A DNA stretch of 45,000 nucleotides from Acidobacteriota bacterium (GTDB lineage Bacteria; Acidobacteriota; Thermoanaerobaculia; Multivoradales; JAGPDF01): assembly GCA_014584695.1 (NCBI GenBank), contig JACTMI010000018.1, positions 1 to 45,000 of the forward strand, written 5' to 3'. Positions 31,234 through 39,883 of this stretch are shown piece after piece. The first letter of the stretch is position 1. Each line of letters begins with the position of its first letter. The notes under the pieces are model-generated. The model made no database searches, had not been told where the DNA came from, and saw only the letters and a program-made list of their open reading frames with translations. The translations under genes and the position numbers were made by a program.

Positions 31234-31887
31234 TCAGGGGCGCAGGCTGGCGATCAGCGCGTCGAGGGCGGCGCGATCCGCGTCGCCGAGATCGCCGTCG
31301 GACAGGAAGTGGTCGACCTCGGGCGGCAGCCGGACCGCCGGGCGCGAAAGCGCCAGGGCGAGCGGCCCGCAATCGAGCGCACCGAACGACAGCACCGCCG
31401 CCGTGTCGCACAGCGACAGCGCGTCGTTGATCACCCGCGACTGGATCGCCACCTCGACCCGGCGCGGCAGGCCGTCGGCGAGCACGCGGTAGCCGCCCTC
31501 CACCCGGCTCAGCCGGACGCGCGCGTCGAGCCGCAGCGTCTGCGGCGGAATCACCACCTCGTCGCTCAGCTGACGGCGGACGCCGCCGACCTCGAGGTCG
31601 GCCAGCAGCGCCCCCTTGCCCAGCAGCTCGATCTCGAGCTGGCCATCGAAGGCGCCGTCCGAGCGTGGCGCCATCCGGGCCCGGTGCGAGCGGACGTGGA
31701 CGGTCTGGCTCGGCGAGCGCAGGGTCAGCCGCACCGGATCGGCGACGAATGGCGGCAGCTCACCGACCAGGTCGGTGTAGGTCCGGTTGAGCTTCGAGAG
31801 CGTGAGATCCCGCGCCGGCAGGCTGCCGGCGCCAGCGGCGGCGGCGAGGAGCAGGGCGGTGATCCGGACGAGCGCGGCGCGTGGCAT
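31234..31887 (-). CDS. Exported 217-aa protein with one EF-hand-like loop at the C-terminus
   Basis: I do not recognise the family. A signal peptide (about 1-25) is followed by a beta-rich region of about 150 residues with two Cys near 160-172. The end has the stretch SDGDLGDADRAALDALI, which resembles a single dockerin/EF-hand calcium loop. It follows the VWFA protein by 3 nt on the same strand, so the two are co-transcribed. The location is periplasmic or outer-surface. It converges on the TPR ATPase gene, the stops being about 25 nt apart. Confidence 0.7.
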   Translation of the reverse strand: MPRAALVRITALLLAAAAGAGSLPARDLTLSKLNRTYTDLVGELPPFVADPVRLTLRSPSQTVHVRSHRARMAPRSDGAFDGQLEIELLGKGALLADLEVGGVRRQLSDEVVIPPQTLRLDARVRLSRVEGGYRVLADGLPRRVEVAIQSRVINDALSLCDTAAVLSFGALDCGPLALALSRPAVRLPPEVDHFLSDGDLGDADRAALDALIASLRP

Positions 31888-31890
31888 GGT

Positions 31891-34422
31891 TCAGGGAGTG
31901 TAGCCGCGCGCCGAGCGGGCCTTCAAGCCGGAGCCACGCACTTTGACCTCGACCGCGTGCCGCTCGCCCTCGCGCGGCGGCGGATTGGGCGAGAAGGCGA
32001 GCAGGTACTGGCTGCGCAGCTCGCGTTCGATCTGCGCGTAGACGGCCGCCAGGTCCGTCGCCTGGCTGACGTAGAAGACCCGGCCGCCGGTCTCCTCGGC
32101 CAGCTTCTGGAGCTTGCCCCGAATGCCGAGGCTACCGGCGCCGACGCCGAGGCCGATGGTGTAGATCGCGGCGCCGCTGCGCTGCGCGAAAGCGAGCGCG
32201 TCGGCGAAGGGCACCAGGCTGCTGGTGTCGTCGCCGTCGGAGAGCAGGACCAGAGCCTTGCGCCCGCGCACACCGCGGAACTGGTAGAGCGCGTACACGA
32301 GCGCGTCGTGGAGCGACGTGTTCCCCATCGCCAGCAGGTCTCGGAAGGCGATCTCGAGCGCGCCGCTGTCGGCGGTCATCGGCATCAGAAGTGAGGGCCG
32401 CTCCGAGAACGAAACCACGAAGCCGCGGTCGCGCGGGGTCATCACCTGTCGCAGGAAGCCGGTCGCGGCCCGCTTCGCCTCGCCGATCGACTCGCGCATC
32501 GAGCCGGAGGTGTCGATCGCCAGACCGACGGTCAGCGGCAGGTCCCGCACCAGCTCGAACTTCGAGATCCTCTGCGGCCGGCCGTTGTCGAGCACGGTGA
32601 AGTCCGCCACCGAGAGGCCTTCGACCAGCTCGCCGGCGCGGTCGGTGACGGTGGCGTAGAGCTCGACCAGGTCGACCTCGATCTCTTCCAGGAAATCGCT
32701 CGAGCCCAGGATCCGGAAGTCCTCGACCGTGGTGCCGTCCGCGTAGCGGGCGGTCACGGTCAGATAGACGACGTCGTCCGCCGGCGGCGCGGTGAAACGG
32801 GTCTCCCAGGGGGGCTGGGTGAGGGTCGCGAGCACCTCGTCGTTGAGCTTGAACTCGACCGACGTGACGCTCTTGCCCTCCGGGACCACCACCGCCGCGC
32901 GGGCGAGGGTGCTGCCGACCGGGTGCCGGCCGCGCGGCGGCGCGAGCAGCTTGACCCGCGGCTCACCCTGCGGCTCGTTGAGCAGGATCTCGTCCGCCGC
33001 CACCAGGCCGCCCTTCTCGTCGTAGCCCTCGGCACGGATCACCGTCTCGGTCGGGATGTTGGGCAGCCGCAGCTCCGCGCTCCAGGGCGGCGCCCCGCGA
33101 GTCAGCTGGGCCCTGCCGTCGACGAAGAACTGCACCTTCCGGATCCGGCTGCCGGCAACCAGCGCCTCGGCCCGGAAGAGACCGAAGACGACGTCGGCGC
33201 CCGGTGGCAACAGGATCAGGGTGTCGCGGCCGCTGGGCCGCGCCAGACCGACGTCCTGGCCGACCACCACGCCTGAAGCGGGCCCGCTCTCCTCGAGCGG
33301 TGTGGGTTCGGCGGGCACCACGAAACCGCGATCGAGCCAGGCCCCGCGGCCGGAGACCTCGTCGGTCAGCCGGACCCGGACGACGAAACGCTGCTTCGGC
33401 CGCAGCGCCCGCTCGAGCTCCAGCACGACCGGCACGTCCGCCGCCGGCGGCGGCAGGACGAACCGCGTCCGGAACTCCTCGAACACCCCGGCCTCCTGTT
33501 CGACGCGGCCAGCGGCCGTGATCCGCACCTCCCGCCCCCCTCCCGCCTCCTCATGGACGCCGAGCGGCGCCCCGGCGGGCAGCTCGACGCGGACCCGGGT
33601 CACCAGGCGCTGGTCCCGCCACTCGGGGAAAGCGAATCGGACGGCGCCGATGGGCAAGAGCTCCCCGGCCGCCGCCGGCTCCGCGGCCGCCGCGCGGGCC
33701 CAGCCCGCGAGATCGGCGGGCGGTTCGAACAGCGACTGCACCTGGGCATCGCTCATCCGCTCCCGCTGGAAGCCGAACAGCCCTTCGACTCCGGTCGTCC
33801 GGTCCACTCGGGGCGTGTCCTTGCAGAGCTGGAGATCGGGCCGCTTGCCTCGGATCCTGCCGCGCAGCTCGTCGAACTGCTCGAGGTAGTACTCCATCTC
33901 CTCCTCGTAGAGGCCGCGCTTGGAGTCGGTCGGGATCCAGGCCCGGAAGGCCGACTCGTTGCGGGGGCGGAAGAGCACCGCGGTTCTCGCGCCCGGCCCG
34001 ATGCCGTAGGTCCAGATCTCGAGCGGCCGGAACACGCCGCTGCACTCGACCTTGTAGCGCTCCGTGGGGACGCCGCGCAGGAACAGGAGCCGGGCCCGAT
34101 CATCGAACAGCGACAGGCCCTCCGCCCGCAGCAGCGCGCGGCGGCGCTCGATGCCGAGGGCGAGCTCGTTTTCCGGGGTCTCCGGGATCGGGTCGCCACC
34201 GAGCCAGGCCGCCGCCGCGCCGATCCGCTCGGGCTCCGGAAGTGCGGCCAGCCGCTCCCGCTCGGCTGCGGGCAGGAGCAGCGCCGGGCCGTCCTCGAAA
34301 AACGACCGTGTCCGCTCGACCGCGGGATCGACCTCGATCCAGGCCGCCCGGAGCGCGGCCGGCGAGGTCGAAAGCCCGACCAGCAGGGCGGCGAGCGGCG
34401 GCAGGATGGCGAATCGGCGCAT
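31891..34422 (-). CDS. Exported GWxTD- and VWFA-domain protein (Acidobacteria type)
   Basis: The 843-aa protein has a signal peptide (about 1-25). The N-terminal part (about 50-220) follows the GWxTD-domain pattern with LFLRGVPTERYKVEC and LEIWTYGIGPG; beta-sandwich segments follow (about 250-560). The C-terminal von Willebrand A domain has the MIDAS sequence DTSGS near residue 635 and ALVLLSDGDDTSS near 720. In Acidobacteriota, VWFA-related domains of this kind are abundant and usually exported; their ligands are unknown. The start has GGAGG about 7 nt before the ATG. It is divergent from the YhaM-type gene and followed at 3 nt by a small exported protein. Confidence 0.87.
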   Translation of the reverse strand: MRRFAILPPLAALLVGLSTSPAALRAAWIEVDPAVERTRSFFEDGPALLLPAAERERLAALPEPERIGAAAAWLGGDPIPETPENELALGIERRRALLRAEGLSLFDDRARLLFLRGVPTERYKVECSGVFRPLEIWTYGIGPGARTAVLFRPRNESAFRAWIPTDSKRGLYEEEMEYYLEQFDELRGRIRGKRPDLQLCKDTPRVDRTTGVEGLFGFQRERMSDAQVQSLFEPPADLAGWARAAAAEPAAAGELLPIGAVRFAFPEWRDQRLVTRVRVELPAGAPLGVHEEAGGGREVRITAAGRVEQEAGVFEEFRTRFVLPPPAADVPVVLELERALRPKQRFVVRVRLTDEVSGRGAWLDRGFVVPAEPTPLEESGPASGVVVGQDVGLARPSGRDTLILLPPGADVVFGLFRAEALVAGSRIRKVQFFVDGRAQLTRGAPPWSAELRLPNIPTETVIRAEGYDEKGGLVAADEILLNEPQGEPRVKLLAPPRGRHPVGSTLARAAVVVPEGKSVTSVEFKLNDEVLATLTQPPWETRFTAPPADDVVYLTVTARYADGTTVEDFRILGSSDFLEEIEVDLVELYATVTDRAGELVEGLSVADFTVLDNGRPQRISKFELVRDLPLTVGLAIDTSGSMRESIGEAKRAATGFLRQVMTPRDRGFVVSFSERPSLLMPMTADSGALEIAFRDLLAMGNTSLHDALVYALYQFRGVRGRKALVLLSDGDDTSSLVPFADALAFAQRSGAAIYTIGLGVGAGSLGIRGKLQKLAEETGGRVFYVSQATDLAAVYAQIERELRSQYLLAFSPNPPPREGERHAVEVKVRGSGLKARSARGYTP

Positions 34423-34480
34423 GGTGGAGCCTCCCCGCTGCTGGCGCGGAGCAAGCTCCGGACCAACCCGGCGCCGCGAC

Positions 34481-34486
34481 TATACT
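34481..34486 (+). promoter_or_regulatory. -10 TATACT, 9 nt before the YhaM-type gene
   Basis: TATACT is close to the consensus -10 and ends 9 nt before the ATG at 34496, leaving a leader of a few nucleotides at most. No Shine-Dalgarno or clear -35 is present. It stands out in this GC-rich 73-nt divergent spacer. Confidence 0.6.
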
Positions 34487-34495
34487 TTCGCCGCG

Positions 34496-35530
34496 ATGTC
34501 CCACGTGATCCGCAATCGACCGATCGCGACCTGGAAGGCGGGCGACCTGGTCCAGGGATTCGCCTTCCTGCGCCGGCGGGAGCTGCGGCAGGACAAGGGG
34601 GGGCGCGACTATCTCGACCTCGAGTTCGCCGACGCCTCGGGCACCATCAACGCCAAGGCCTGGTCCGACTCGGCGGCGCTCTCGGGCGAGTTCACGGCGC
34701 CCGGCTACGTCAAGTTCCGCGGCACCGTCCAGAGCTACCGCGACCAGCTCCAGCTCAAGGTCGAGAACTGCCGCGCGGCGGGCGCGGCCGACGCCGGCGA
34801 CGGCTTCGACGAAGCCGCGCTCGTGCCGTCCTCGAAGCACGACCTGGGCGAGCTCTGGCGGCAGCTCGAGGAGACCCTGGCCGGCCAGCTCCACCGGCCC
34901 GAGATGCGGCGCCTGGCCGAGGAGACGCTGGCCGCGCACGGCGCCCGGCTGCGCGTCCACCCCGCCGCCAAGGCGATCCACCACGCCTTCCGGGGCGGGC
35001 TGCTCGAGCACGTGGTCTCGATGCTCGGGCTCGCCGTCCGCGTCGCCGATCACTACGCCGAGCTCGACCGCGACCTCTTGCTCCTGGGCGTCCTCTTCCA
35101 CGACCTCGGCAAGCTCACCGAGCTGGGCGCGATGCCCAACAACGACTACACGCGCGCAGGCCGGCTGGTCGGCCACATCGTGATCGGGCGCGACCTGCTG
35201 CGCGAGCGTGTCGCCGCGATTCCCGACTTTCCCGCGGACCTGGCGCTGACGCTGGAGCACCTGGTGCTCTCGCACCAGGGCAAGAAGGAGTTCGCATCCC
35301 CGGTCGAGCCGATGACCCCCGAGGCCATCGCGCTCCACATGATCGACGACCTCGACTCCAAGCTCGCCGTGCTGCGCGATCTGGCCGCGACCGGCACCGG
35401 CTTCGTCTGGGCGCGCAGTCTCGACCGCTTCGTCTGGCTGGGCGAGGAGGGCCCGGGGAGCGCGCCGACCGACATCGAGCCGGAGGCCCGCGCCGACGGG
35501 CCCGCGGAGGATCAGAAGTCCATCTGGTAG
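34496..35530 (+). CDS. YhaM-family OB-fold/HD-domain 3'-5' exoribonuclease
   Basis: The 344-aa protein has an OB fold (about 12-100, with YLDLEFADASGTINAKAW) and an HD phosphohydrolase domain (about 155-300). The HD residues are His in AIHHAFRGGLLEHV, the pair in LFHDLGKL near 200-206, and a distal His/Asp in LEHLVLSHQGKKEF and HMIDDLDSKLA. This is the order found in YhaM/CbfI, which degrade RNA or single-stranded DNA from the 3' end. It probably acts in the cytoplasm. The ATG begins the family-like N-terminus. The last 19 nt overlap the end of the convergent DUF420 gene. Confidence 0.88.
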   Translation: MSHVIRNRPIATWKAGDLVQGFAFLRRRELRQDKGGRDYLDLEFADASGTINAKAWSDSAALSGEFTAPGYVKFRGTVQSYRDQLQLKVENCRAAGAADAGDGFDEAALVPSSKHDLGELWRQLEETLAGQLHRPEMRRLAEETLAAHGARLRVHPAAKAIHHAFRGGLLEHVVSMLGLAVRVADHYAELDRDLLLLGVLFHDLGKLTELGAMPNNDYTRAGRLVGHIVIGRDLLRERVAAIPDFPADLALTLEHLVLSHQGKKEFASPVEPMTPEAIALHMIDDLDSKLAVLRDLAATGTGFVWARSLDRFVWLGEEGPGSAPTDIEPEARADGPAEDQKSIW

Positions 35531-35937
35531 AGCATCCAGTAGACCGCCACACCGGTCACCGAGACGTAGAGCCAGATCGGCAGCGTCCAGCGCGCGATCG
35601 CCCGGTGGCGATCGAAGCGGCGGGCGAGCGCGCGGGAGAGGGTCACCAGGGCGAGCGGCGGCACCGCCGCCGCCAACACGGTGTGGGTGAGCAGGATGGC
35701 GAAGTAGAGGGTCCGCACCGGCCCCTGGCCCTGAAAACGGACCGAACCGACCTGGAAGTGGTAGATCAGGTAGGAGATCAGGAAGACGGTGGAGCAGCAC
35801 AGAGCGCTCCACATCGCGCGGCGATGCGCTTCGACGCGCCCGCGCCGGATGAAGCTCCAGCCCAGCAGCAGGCAGATCGCCGCGGCGACGTTGAGCGCTG
35901 CGTTCAGGCTGGGCAGATCGCCGAGCGAGGGATCCAT
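35512..35937 (-). CDS. DUF420 membrane protein, cytochrome oxidase-associated
   Basis: The 141-aa protein has four predicted membrane helices with conserved His residues: RRGRVEAHRRAMWSAL, ISYLIYHFQVGSVRFQG, LLTHTVLAAAVPPLAL and HRAIARWTLPIWLYVSVTG. This is the DUF420 pattern (CtaM in Bacillus and Staphylococcus), needed for heme A-type oxidase assembly there. It follows SCO1 by 11 nt in an operon that starts with the haem O synthase, which supports a role in oxidase maturation. Its stop region overlaps the YhaM-type gene by 19 nt on the other strand. Confidence 0.88.
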   Translation of the reverse strand: MDPSLGDLPSLNAALNVAAAICLLLGWSFIRRGRVEAHRRAMWSALCCSTVFLISYLIYHFQVGSVRFQGQGPVRTLYFAILLTHTVLAAAVPPLALVTLSRALARRFDRHRAIARWTLPIWLYVSVTGVAVYWMLYQMDF

Positions 35938-35948
35938 GGCGGGGGCGC

Positions 35949-36557
35949 TCAGCGCTGGCGCTCGGCTTCGACCGCGGCGAGGTCGGCGAGCAGCCGTTCG
36001 AGCCCGTCGGGCTCGAACGCCTCGTAGGTGCCGCGCAGCCGCCCCTCGGCGTCGACCAGGGCGAACCGGTTGCTGTGCAGGATCGGCATGGCCACGTTGT
36101 CCGGATCGTCTTCGACCGGCAGCAGGAAGCCGTGACGGACGAGCTCTCGGATCTCGACCTCGCCGCCGGTGAGCAAGAGCCAGTCGGCGTCGTCGCCGAT
36201 CCCCCACTTCGCCGCGTACTCGCGCAGCACCTCGGGCGTGTCGTGCTCGGGGTCGACCGAGATCGAGACCCGGCGAACCCGCGCGCGAGCGGGGAGACGC
36301 TCGCCGAGCTCCTGCATCCGCGCCGTCAGCCGCGGGCAGTAGACCGCGCAGCGGGTGAAGAAGAAGTCGGCGACCCAGGGCCGGCCCAGCAGGTCGGCGC
36401 GCGTGACCGGCGCGCCCGAGCGCTCGACCAGCGTGAATTCGGGTACCACGGCGATCAGCGGCGGCGGCGGCGGTCGGTGGATCCATTCGAACAGGAACAG
36501 CACGGCGACCGCGGCGAAAGCGCCGGCCAGCAGCCCGATGGCCAGGGCGCGCCTCAC
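35949..36557 (-). CDS. SCO1/SenC family copper chaperone
   Basis: The 202-aa protein has an N-terminal membrane anchor (about 5-24) and a thioredoxin-like domain. The copper-binding CxxxC is Cys70-Cys74 in FTRCAVYCP, and the third ligand is His161 in ILHSNRFALVD. SCO proteins deliver copper to the CuA site of cytochrome c oxidase subunit II from outside the cytoplasmic membrane. GTG at 36557 overlaps the ctaB stop (GTGA), which decides the start over longer open extensions. All three copper ligands are present. Confidence 0.92.
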   Translation of the reverse strand: MRRALAIGLLAGAFAAVAVLFLFEWIHRPPPPPLIAVVPEFTLVERSGAPVTRADLLGRPWVADFFFTRCAVYCPRLTARMQELGERLPARARVRRVSISVDPEHDTPEVLREYAAKWGIGDDADWLLLTGGEVEIRELVRHGFLLPVEDDPDNVAMPILHSNRFALVDAEGRLRGTYEAFEPDGLERLLADLAAVEAERQR

Positions 36558-37456
36558 GGCCCGAATCCCCCGGCGGCCAACCGGTGGTCGGCCACCCAGG
36601 CCGCCAGCACCGCCGGCAGGTAGGCGACCGATGCGAGCAGCAGGCGGCGGGCGCTCGACCGGCTCGGACGCCGGCCGAACAGCGCCGCGGCGGCCAGAAA
36701 GGCGACACCGAGCAAGCTGGCGCCGACCAGATAGAGCGGCCCGGCGAGGCCCACCGCCGCCGGCAGCAGCGAGACCGGCAGCAGCGCCACCGCGTAGAGG
36801 AAGGCCTGACGCGTGGTGCGGCCGTAGTCCGGATCGTCGATGGTCAGCAGGTGGAGCCCCGCGGCGCGGTAGTCGTCGTGGTAGAGCCAGGCGATGGCCA
36901 GGAAGTGGGGGAGCTGCCAGAGGAAGAGCAGCGCGAAGAGCAGCCAACCGCCGAGACCGATCTCGCCCGCGGCGCCGGTCCAGCCGAGCAGCGGCGGCGC
37001 CGCGCCCGGGACGGCTCCCACCAGCGTCGCCAGCGAGCTCCGGCGCTTGAGCGGCGTGTAGACCCAGACGTAGGCGATCAGCGTCGCCGCGGCCAAGAGC
37101 GCGGTCAGCGCGTTGACCGCCAGCGCCAGCTCGAGCAGACCGGCGGCCGCGAGCAGCGCCCCCCACAGCAGCGCCGAATCGGGCTCCAGCCGCCCCGCCG
37201 GCAACGGCCGCTGCGCCGTGCGCCGCATGCGGGCGTCGGTATCCCGCTCCAGGTAGTGATTGAGCGCCGCCGAGCCGGCCGCCACCAGCGCGGTGCCCAC
37301 GATGGTGTGGAGGAACCGGGCGAGGGCCAGCTCTCCGGCCGGCGCCGCGACCAGGAACCCGGCGGCGCTGGTCAGGGTGACCATCAGCGTGATCCGCGGC
37401 TTGGTCAGCTCGACCAGATCGGCGGCGCGCGAAGGCGCGGAGGCGGCTCTCGGCAT
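36554..37456 (-). CDS. ctaB: Protoheme IX farnesyltransferase (haem O synthase)
   Basis: The 300-aa protein has about eight or nine membrane helices and the UbiA-family motifs NHYLERDTDARMRRTAQRPLP (split by a short gap) and YTPLKRRSSLATLVGAVPGA. It attaches a farnesyl chain to protohaem to make haem O for terminal oxidases. The N-terminus LVELTKPRITLMVTLTSAAG also fits the family. It is the first gene of the ctaB-SCO1-DUF420 operon. TAGACT lies 7 nt before the ATG and there is no Shine-Dalgarno. The oxidase subunits themselves are not in the window. Confidence 0.94.
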   Translation of the reverse strand: MPRAASAPSRAADLVELTKPRITLMVTLTSAAGFLVAAPAGELALARFLHTIVGTALVAAGSAALNHYLERDTDARMRRTAQRPLPAGRLEPDSALLWGALLAAAGLLELALAVNALTALLAAATLIAYVWVYTPLKRRSSLATLVGAVPGAAPPLLGWTGAAGEIGLGGWLLFALLFLWQLPHFLAIAWLYHDDYRAAGLHLLTIDDPDYGRTTRQAFLYAVALLPVSLLPAAVGLAGPLYLVGASLLGVAFLAAAALFGRRPSRSSARRLLLASVAYLPAVLAAWVADHRLAAGGFGP

Positions 37457-37463
37457 CCGGGTA

Positions 37464-37469
37464 AGTCTA
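37464..37469 (-). promoter_or_regulatory. -10-like TAGACT, 7 nt before ctaB
   Basis: On the minus strand TAGACT, preceded by CGA, ends 7 nt before the ctaB ATG. The CGATAGNCT form is the same as upstream of the nuclease gene at 1319 and the MFS gene at 13351. Leaderless transcription is likely. Confidence 0.45.
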
Positions 37470-37514
37470 TCGTCGCCGTTGGCGTTCGAACCGCCGCGCG
37501 GCGCCCGCCTCGCG

Positions 37515-37520
37515 TAGCAT
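37515..37520 (+). promoter_or_regulatory. -10-like TAGCAT, 10 nt before the DUF4442 gene
   Basis: TAGCAT ends 10 nt before the ATG at 37531. No Shine-Dalgarno lies between, so the transcript leader would be a few bases at most. Confidence 0.35.
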
Positions 37521-37530
37521 TCGATTCACC

Positions 37531-37989
37531 ATGGCGGGCGAACGACGGTGGCGGCTCCGGCTGATGAACTGGTGGCCGCCGTTCGCCGGCGCGGGGGTGC
37601 GCGCCCGGGTGATCCGCCAGGATCCGCTCGCCTTCGAGAGCCGGCTGGCGCTGCGGTGGTGGAACCGCAACTACGTCGGCACCCACTTCGGCGGCTCGCT
37701 CTACGCGATGACCGACCCCTTCTACATGCTGATCCTGGTCGAGGAGCTGGGTGCCGGCTTCGTGGTCTGGGACAAGTCGGCGCGGATCCGCTATCTGCGC
37801 CCCGGGCGCGGCACGGTGTCGGCGCGCTTCGAGATCGCGCGCGAGAGGATCGAGCAGATCCGCTCCGAGGCGGCCGAGCGCGGCCGCCTGGAAGTCGAGC
37901 TGGGCGTCGAGGTCTTGGACGAAGCCGGCCAGGTCGTGGCCGAGGTCGAGAAGCGGCTGAGCGTGCGCCGCCGCGACCCCGCCGGCTGA
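37531..37989 (+). CDS. DUF4442 hot-dog fold protein, thioesterase-like
   Basis: The 152-aa protein fits DUF4442, a hot-dog-fold family related to acyl-CoA thioesterases. The conserved stretch NRNYVGTHFGGSLYAMTDPF lies at about residues 48-67, where the hot-dog helix packs, and the second half supplies the remaining strands. Acyl-CoA thioester hydrolysis is plausible but not shown for the family. It lies alone on the plus strand between the ctaB operon and the M56 gene, and its stop is 13 nt from the M56 stop. Confidence 0.85.
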   Translation: MAGERRWRLRLMNWWPPFAGAGVRARVIRQDPLAFESRLALRWWNRNYVGTHFGGSLYAMTDPFYMLILVEELGAGFVVWDKSARIRYLRPGRGTVSARFEIARERIEQIRSEAAERGRLEVELGVEVLDEAGQVVAEVEKRLSVRRRDPAG

Positions 37990-38002
37990 GTCCGCAGCCC
38001 GC

Positions 38003-39883
38003 TCAAGGGACGGGTTCGGCCAGGCGCTCCTCGAGCGCCGCTTCGAGCAACGCCGCGAGGTCCTGCTGCAACCGCTCGACGCCCGCCGCGACTTCGGCCT
38101 CGATCTCGGCGCTCCAGCGCGCGATCTCCCGGCTCTGGGCGTCGAGCTCGGCGCGGCTCCGGTCGAGCTCGGCCTCGACCCGCGCGAGATGTTGCTCGAT
38201 CTCGCGCTCGACCGCGACCTCGAGAGCCTCACGGTCCTCTGGGCTCGGGCGTCGATCCTCGCGTTCGAACCGCTCGGCTTCGCGCGCCGCCGCCTGCGCC
38301 GCACGCCGGCTCTCCCGCGCCGCCGTCCGCGCCGCCTCGGCCGCCAGCCGGGCGGAGTCCCGCGCCAGCCGCGCCTGGTCGCGCGCCGTGCGCAGGGCGA
38401 CTTCGCGCTCCGCGCGGTCGTGCTCCAGCAGCGCGCCGAGCCGCGCCAGCCAGGCCGGGTCCCGGACCACCCACTCCCGGCCGTCGCGCACGAACCAAGC
38501 CAGCGGCTCGTTGCCCCGCCGCAGCGACTCGGCTCGGGAGTCGCCACCGGGCCCGGAAGCGAACGAGTATCTGCGTCCGTTCTCGATCAGAACCAGCCAA
38601 TCGATGCCCAGCTCCTCGAGTCGTGCGCCCAGGGTCGGCGGCGCCGGCGGTGCCGGCGGTGCCGGCAGGGCCGCCGGAATCGGCGGCACGGGGGGTGGAG
38701 CCTCGGCAGCCCCCCGGAACCGCGGCGAGGCCGCGACGGGCCGGGCGGCGGGAGCCGGTGGCAGCGGCGTCACCGCCGGCGGCGCCCCGGAGGTGCGCGG
38801 ATATGCCGCCTCGGCGGCGGGCGCCGTCGGATGGACCGGCGGCCCCGCGACCAAGCGGATCGGCAGCGCGAGGAGCAGCGCGGCGGCGAACGCGATTGCC
38901 GCCGCCAGCCGGCGAGCGGGAGAGGGGGTGGTGCGAGCGAGCATGTCGAGCCTCCTGGCGAGGGTTGAGTGGGCGAGCGGCCAGGCCGTCGCGAGCCGTC
39001 CGGGCAGCGAAGGGGGCGCCACCATCCGCAGCAGCAGGCGCCCGTAGAGGTCCGGGGGCGCGCCGGAGCGCCGCAAGACTTCGGCATCGCAGGCGGCCTC
39101 CACCGACCAGGCGAACTCGCGGACGGCGCGCCGGACCAACGGATGAAAGAAGAACAGGCGCTCGGCCAGCGCCGGCACCAGCGCCAAGAGCGTGTCGCGG
39201 CGCTCGAGGTGGACCCGTTCGTGGAGCAGCGCCAGCGCGAGCTGCTCCGCGGGCAAAGCGAGCGCCCGCTCGGGCAGCAGGATCCGAGGGCGGAGCCAGC
39301 CGATCGCCTGAGGAGTTCCGACCCGGCTCGACACGGTGACCTCGATCGGCCTCCGTCCAGGTTCGGTCACCATGCGTCGAGAGCTCACCGGGATCGACGC
39401 CAGGTCGAGCGGCCGCGCGCTCCGGACGGTCCGGCGCAGGCGCGTCAGCGAAGATCCGAGCGCGACCGCCGCCGCTGCGAGCCCGGCGAGCCAGAGCGCC
39501 GCCGCCGCCGCGAGCGCGAGCTCGGGCCAAGAACGGGCCGGCCGCGGCTCGGCACGGTCCGCGCTCGCGCTCGGAATCGTCGGCACTGGCGCCGGAGTGA
39601 GCGCCGCCCACGCCGGATGCGAACGCTCCGGCTGCGGCTTGGCCGTGGCGGGCGGCGTTGCCTGCAGCCATGCCAGCTCGAGAGCCGGTGCGCCCGCCAG
39701 CTCGGCGAGCGCGCGCGCCAGACCGAGCCAGAGCACCAGTGCGCGCGATCTCGACCAGGCCGGCGGCAGGGCCCGCGCCAACAGGAGCGCGACGCCCAGG
39801 ATGACCACGGCCGCGAGCGAGGCGGCGAGCAGTCGGTCACCGAGCTCCGTCAGGCCGGCCGCCGCGGCTGCCGGGAATGGCAT
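38003..39883 (-). CDS. M56 (BlaR1-like) membrane metallopeptidase with proline-rich and coiled-coil tail
   Basis: The 626-aa protein has membrane helices near 15-38, 46-63, 120-142 and 325-345, and the cytosolic zinc motif HERVH at 221-225 (LLHERVHLERRD), with a Glu in WSVEAACDAEVL as likely third ligand. BlaR1 proteins cut their partner BlaI repressor after sensing a signal outside. Here the penicillin-binding sensor is absent. After a Pro/Ala-rich linker (about 345-425) comes a short unit with DWLVLIENGRRYSFASG and LAWFVRDGREWVVRDP, then some 150 residues of Arg/Ala/Glu-rich coiled coil. The signal is thus not a classical beta-lactam sensor input. It starts at ATG 39883, overlapping the repressor stop by 1 nt (TGATG). 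Confidence 0.88.
   Translation of the reverse strand: MPFPAAAAAGLTELGDRLLAASLAAVVILGVALLLARALPPAWSRSRALVLWLGLARALAELAGAPALELAWLQATPPATAKPQPERSHPAWAALTPAPVPTIPSASADRAEPRPARSWPELALAAAAALWLAGLAAAAVALGSSLTRLRRTVRSARPLDLASIPVSSRRMVTEPGRRPIEVTVSSRVGTPQAIGWLRPRILLPERALALPAEQLALALLHERVHLERRDTLLALVPALAERLFFFHPLVRRAVREFAWSVEAACDAEVLRRSGAPPDLYGRLLLRMVAPPSLPGRLATAWPLAHSTLARRLDMLARTTPSPARRLAAAIAFAAALLLALPIRLVAGPPVHPTAPAAEAAYPRTSGAPPAVTPLPPAPAARPVAASPRFRGAAEAPPPVPPIPAALPAPPAPPAPPTLGARLEELGIDWLVLIENGRRYSFASGPGGDSRAESLRRGNEPLAWFVRDGREWVVRDPAWLARLGALLEHDRAEREVALRTARDQARLARDSARLAAEAARTAARESRRAAQAAAREAERFEREDRRPSPEDREALEVAVEREIEQHLARVEAELDRSRAELDAQSREIARWSAEIEAEVAAGVERLQQDLAALLEAALEERLAEPVP

Noticed and set aside
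38640-38670. GCCGGCGGT-type tandem repeats in the M56 gene
   Set aside because: They encode the Pro/Ala linker (PAPPAPP) and are best explained as low-complexity coding sequence, not as a mobile or regulatory repeat.
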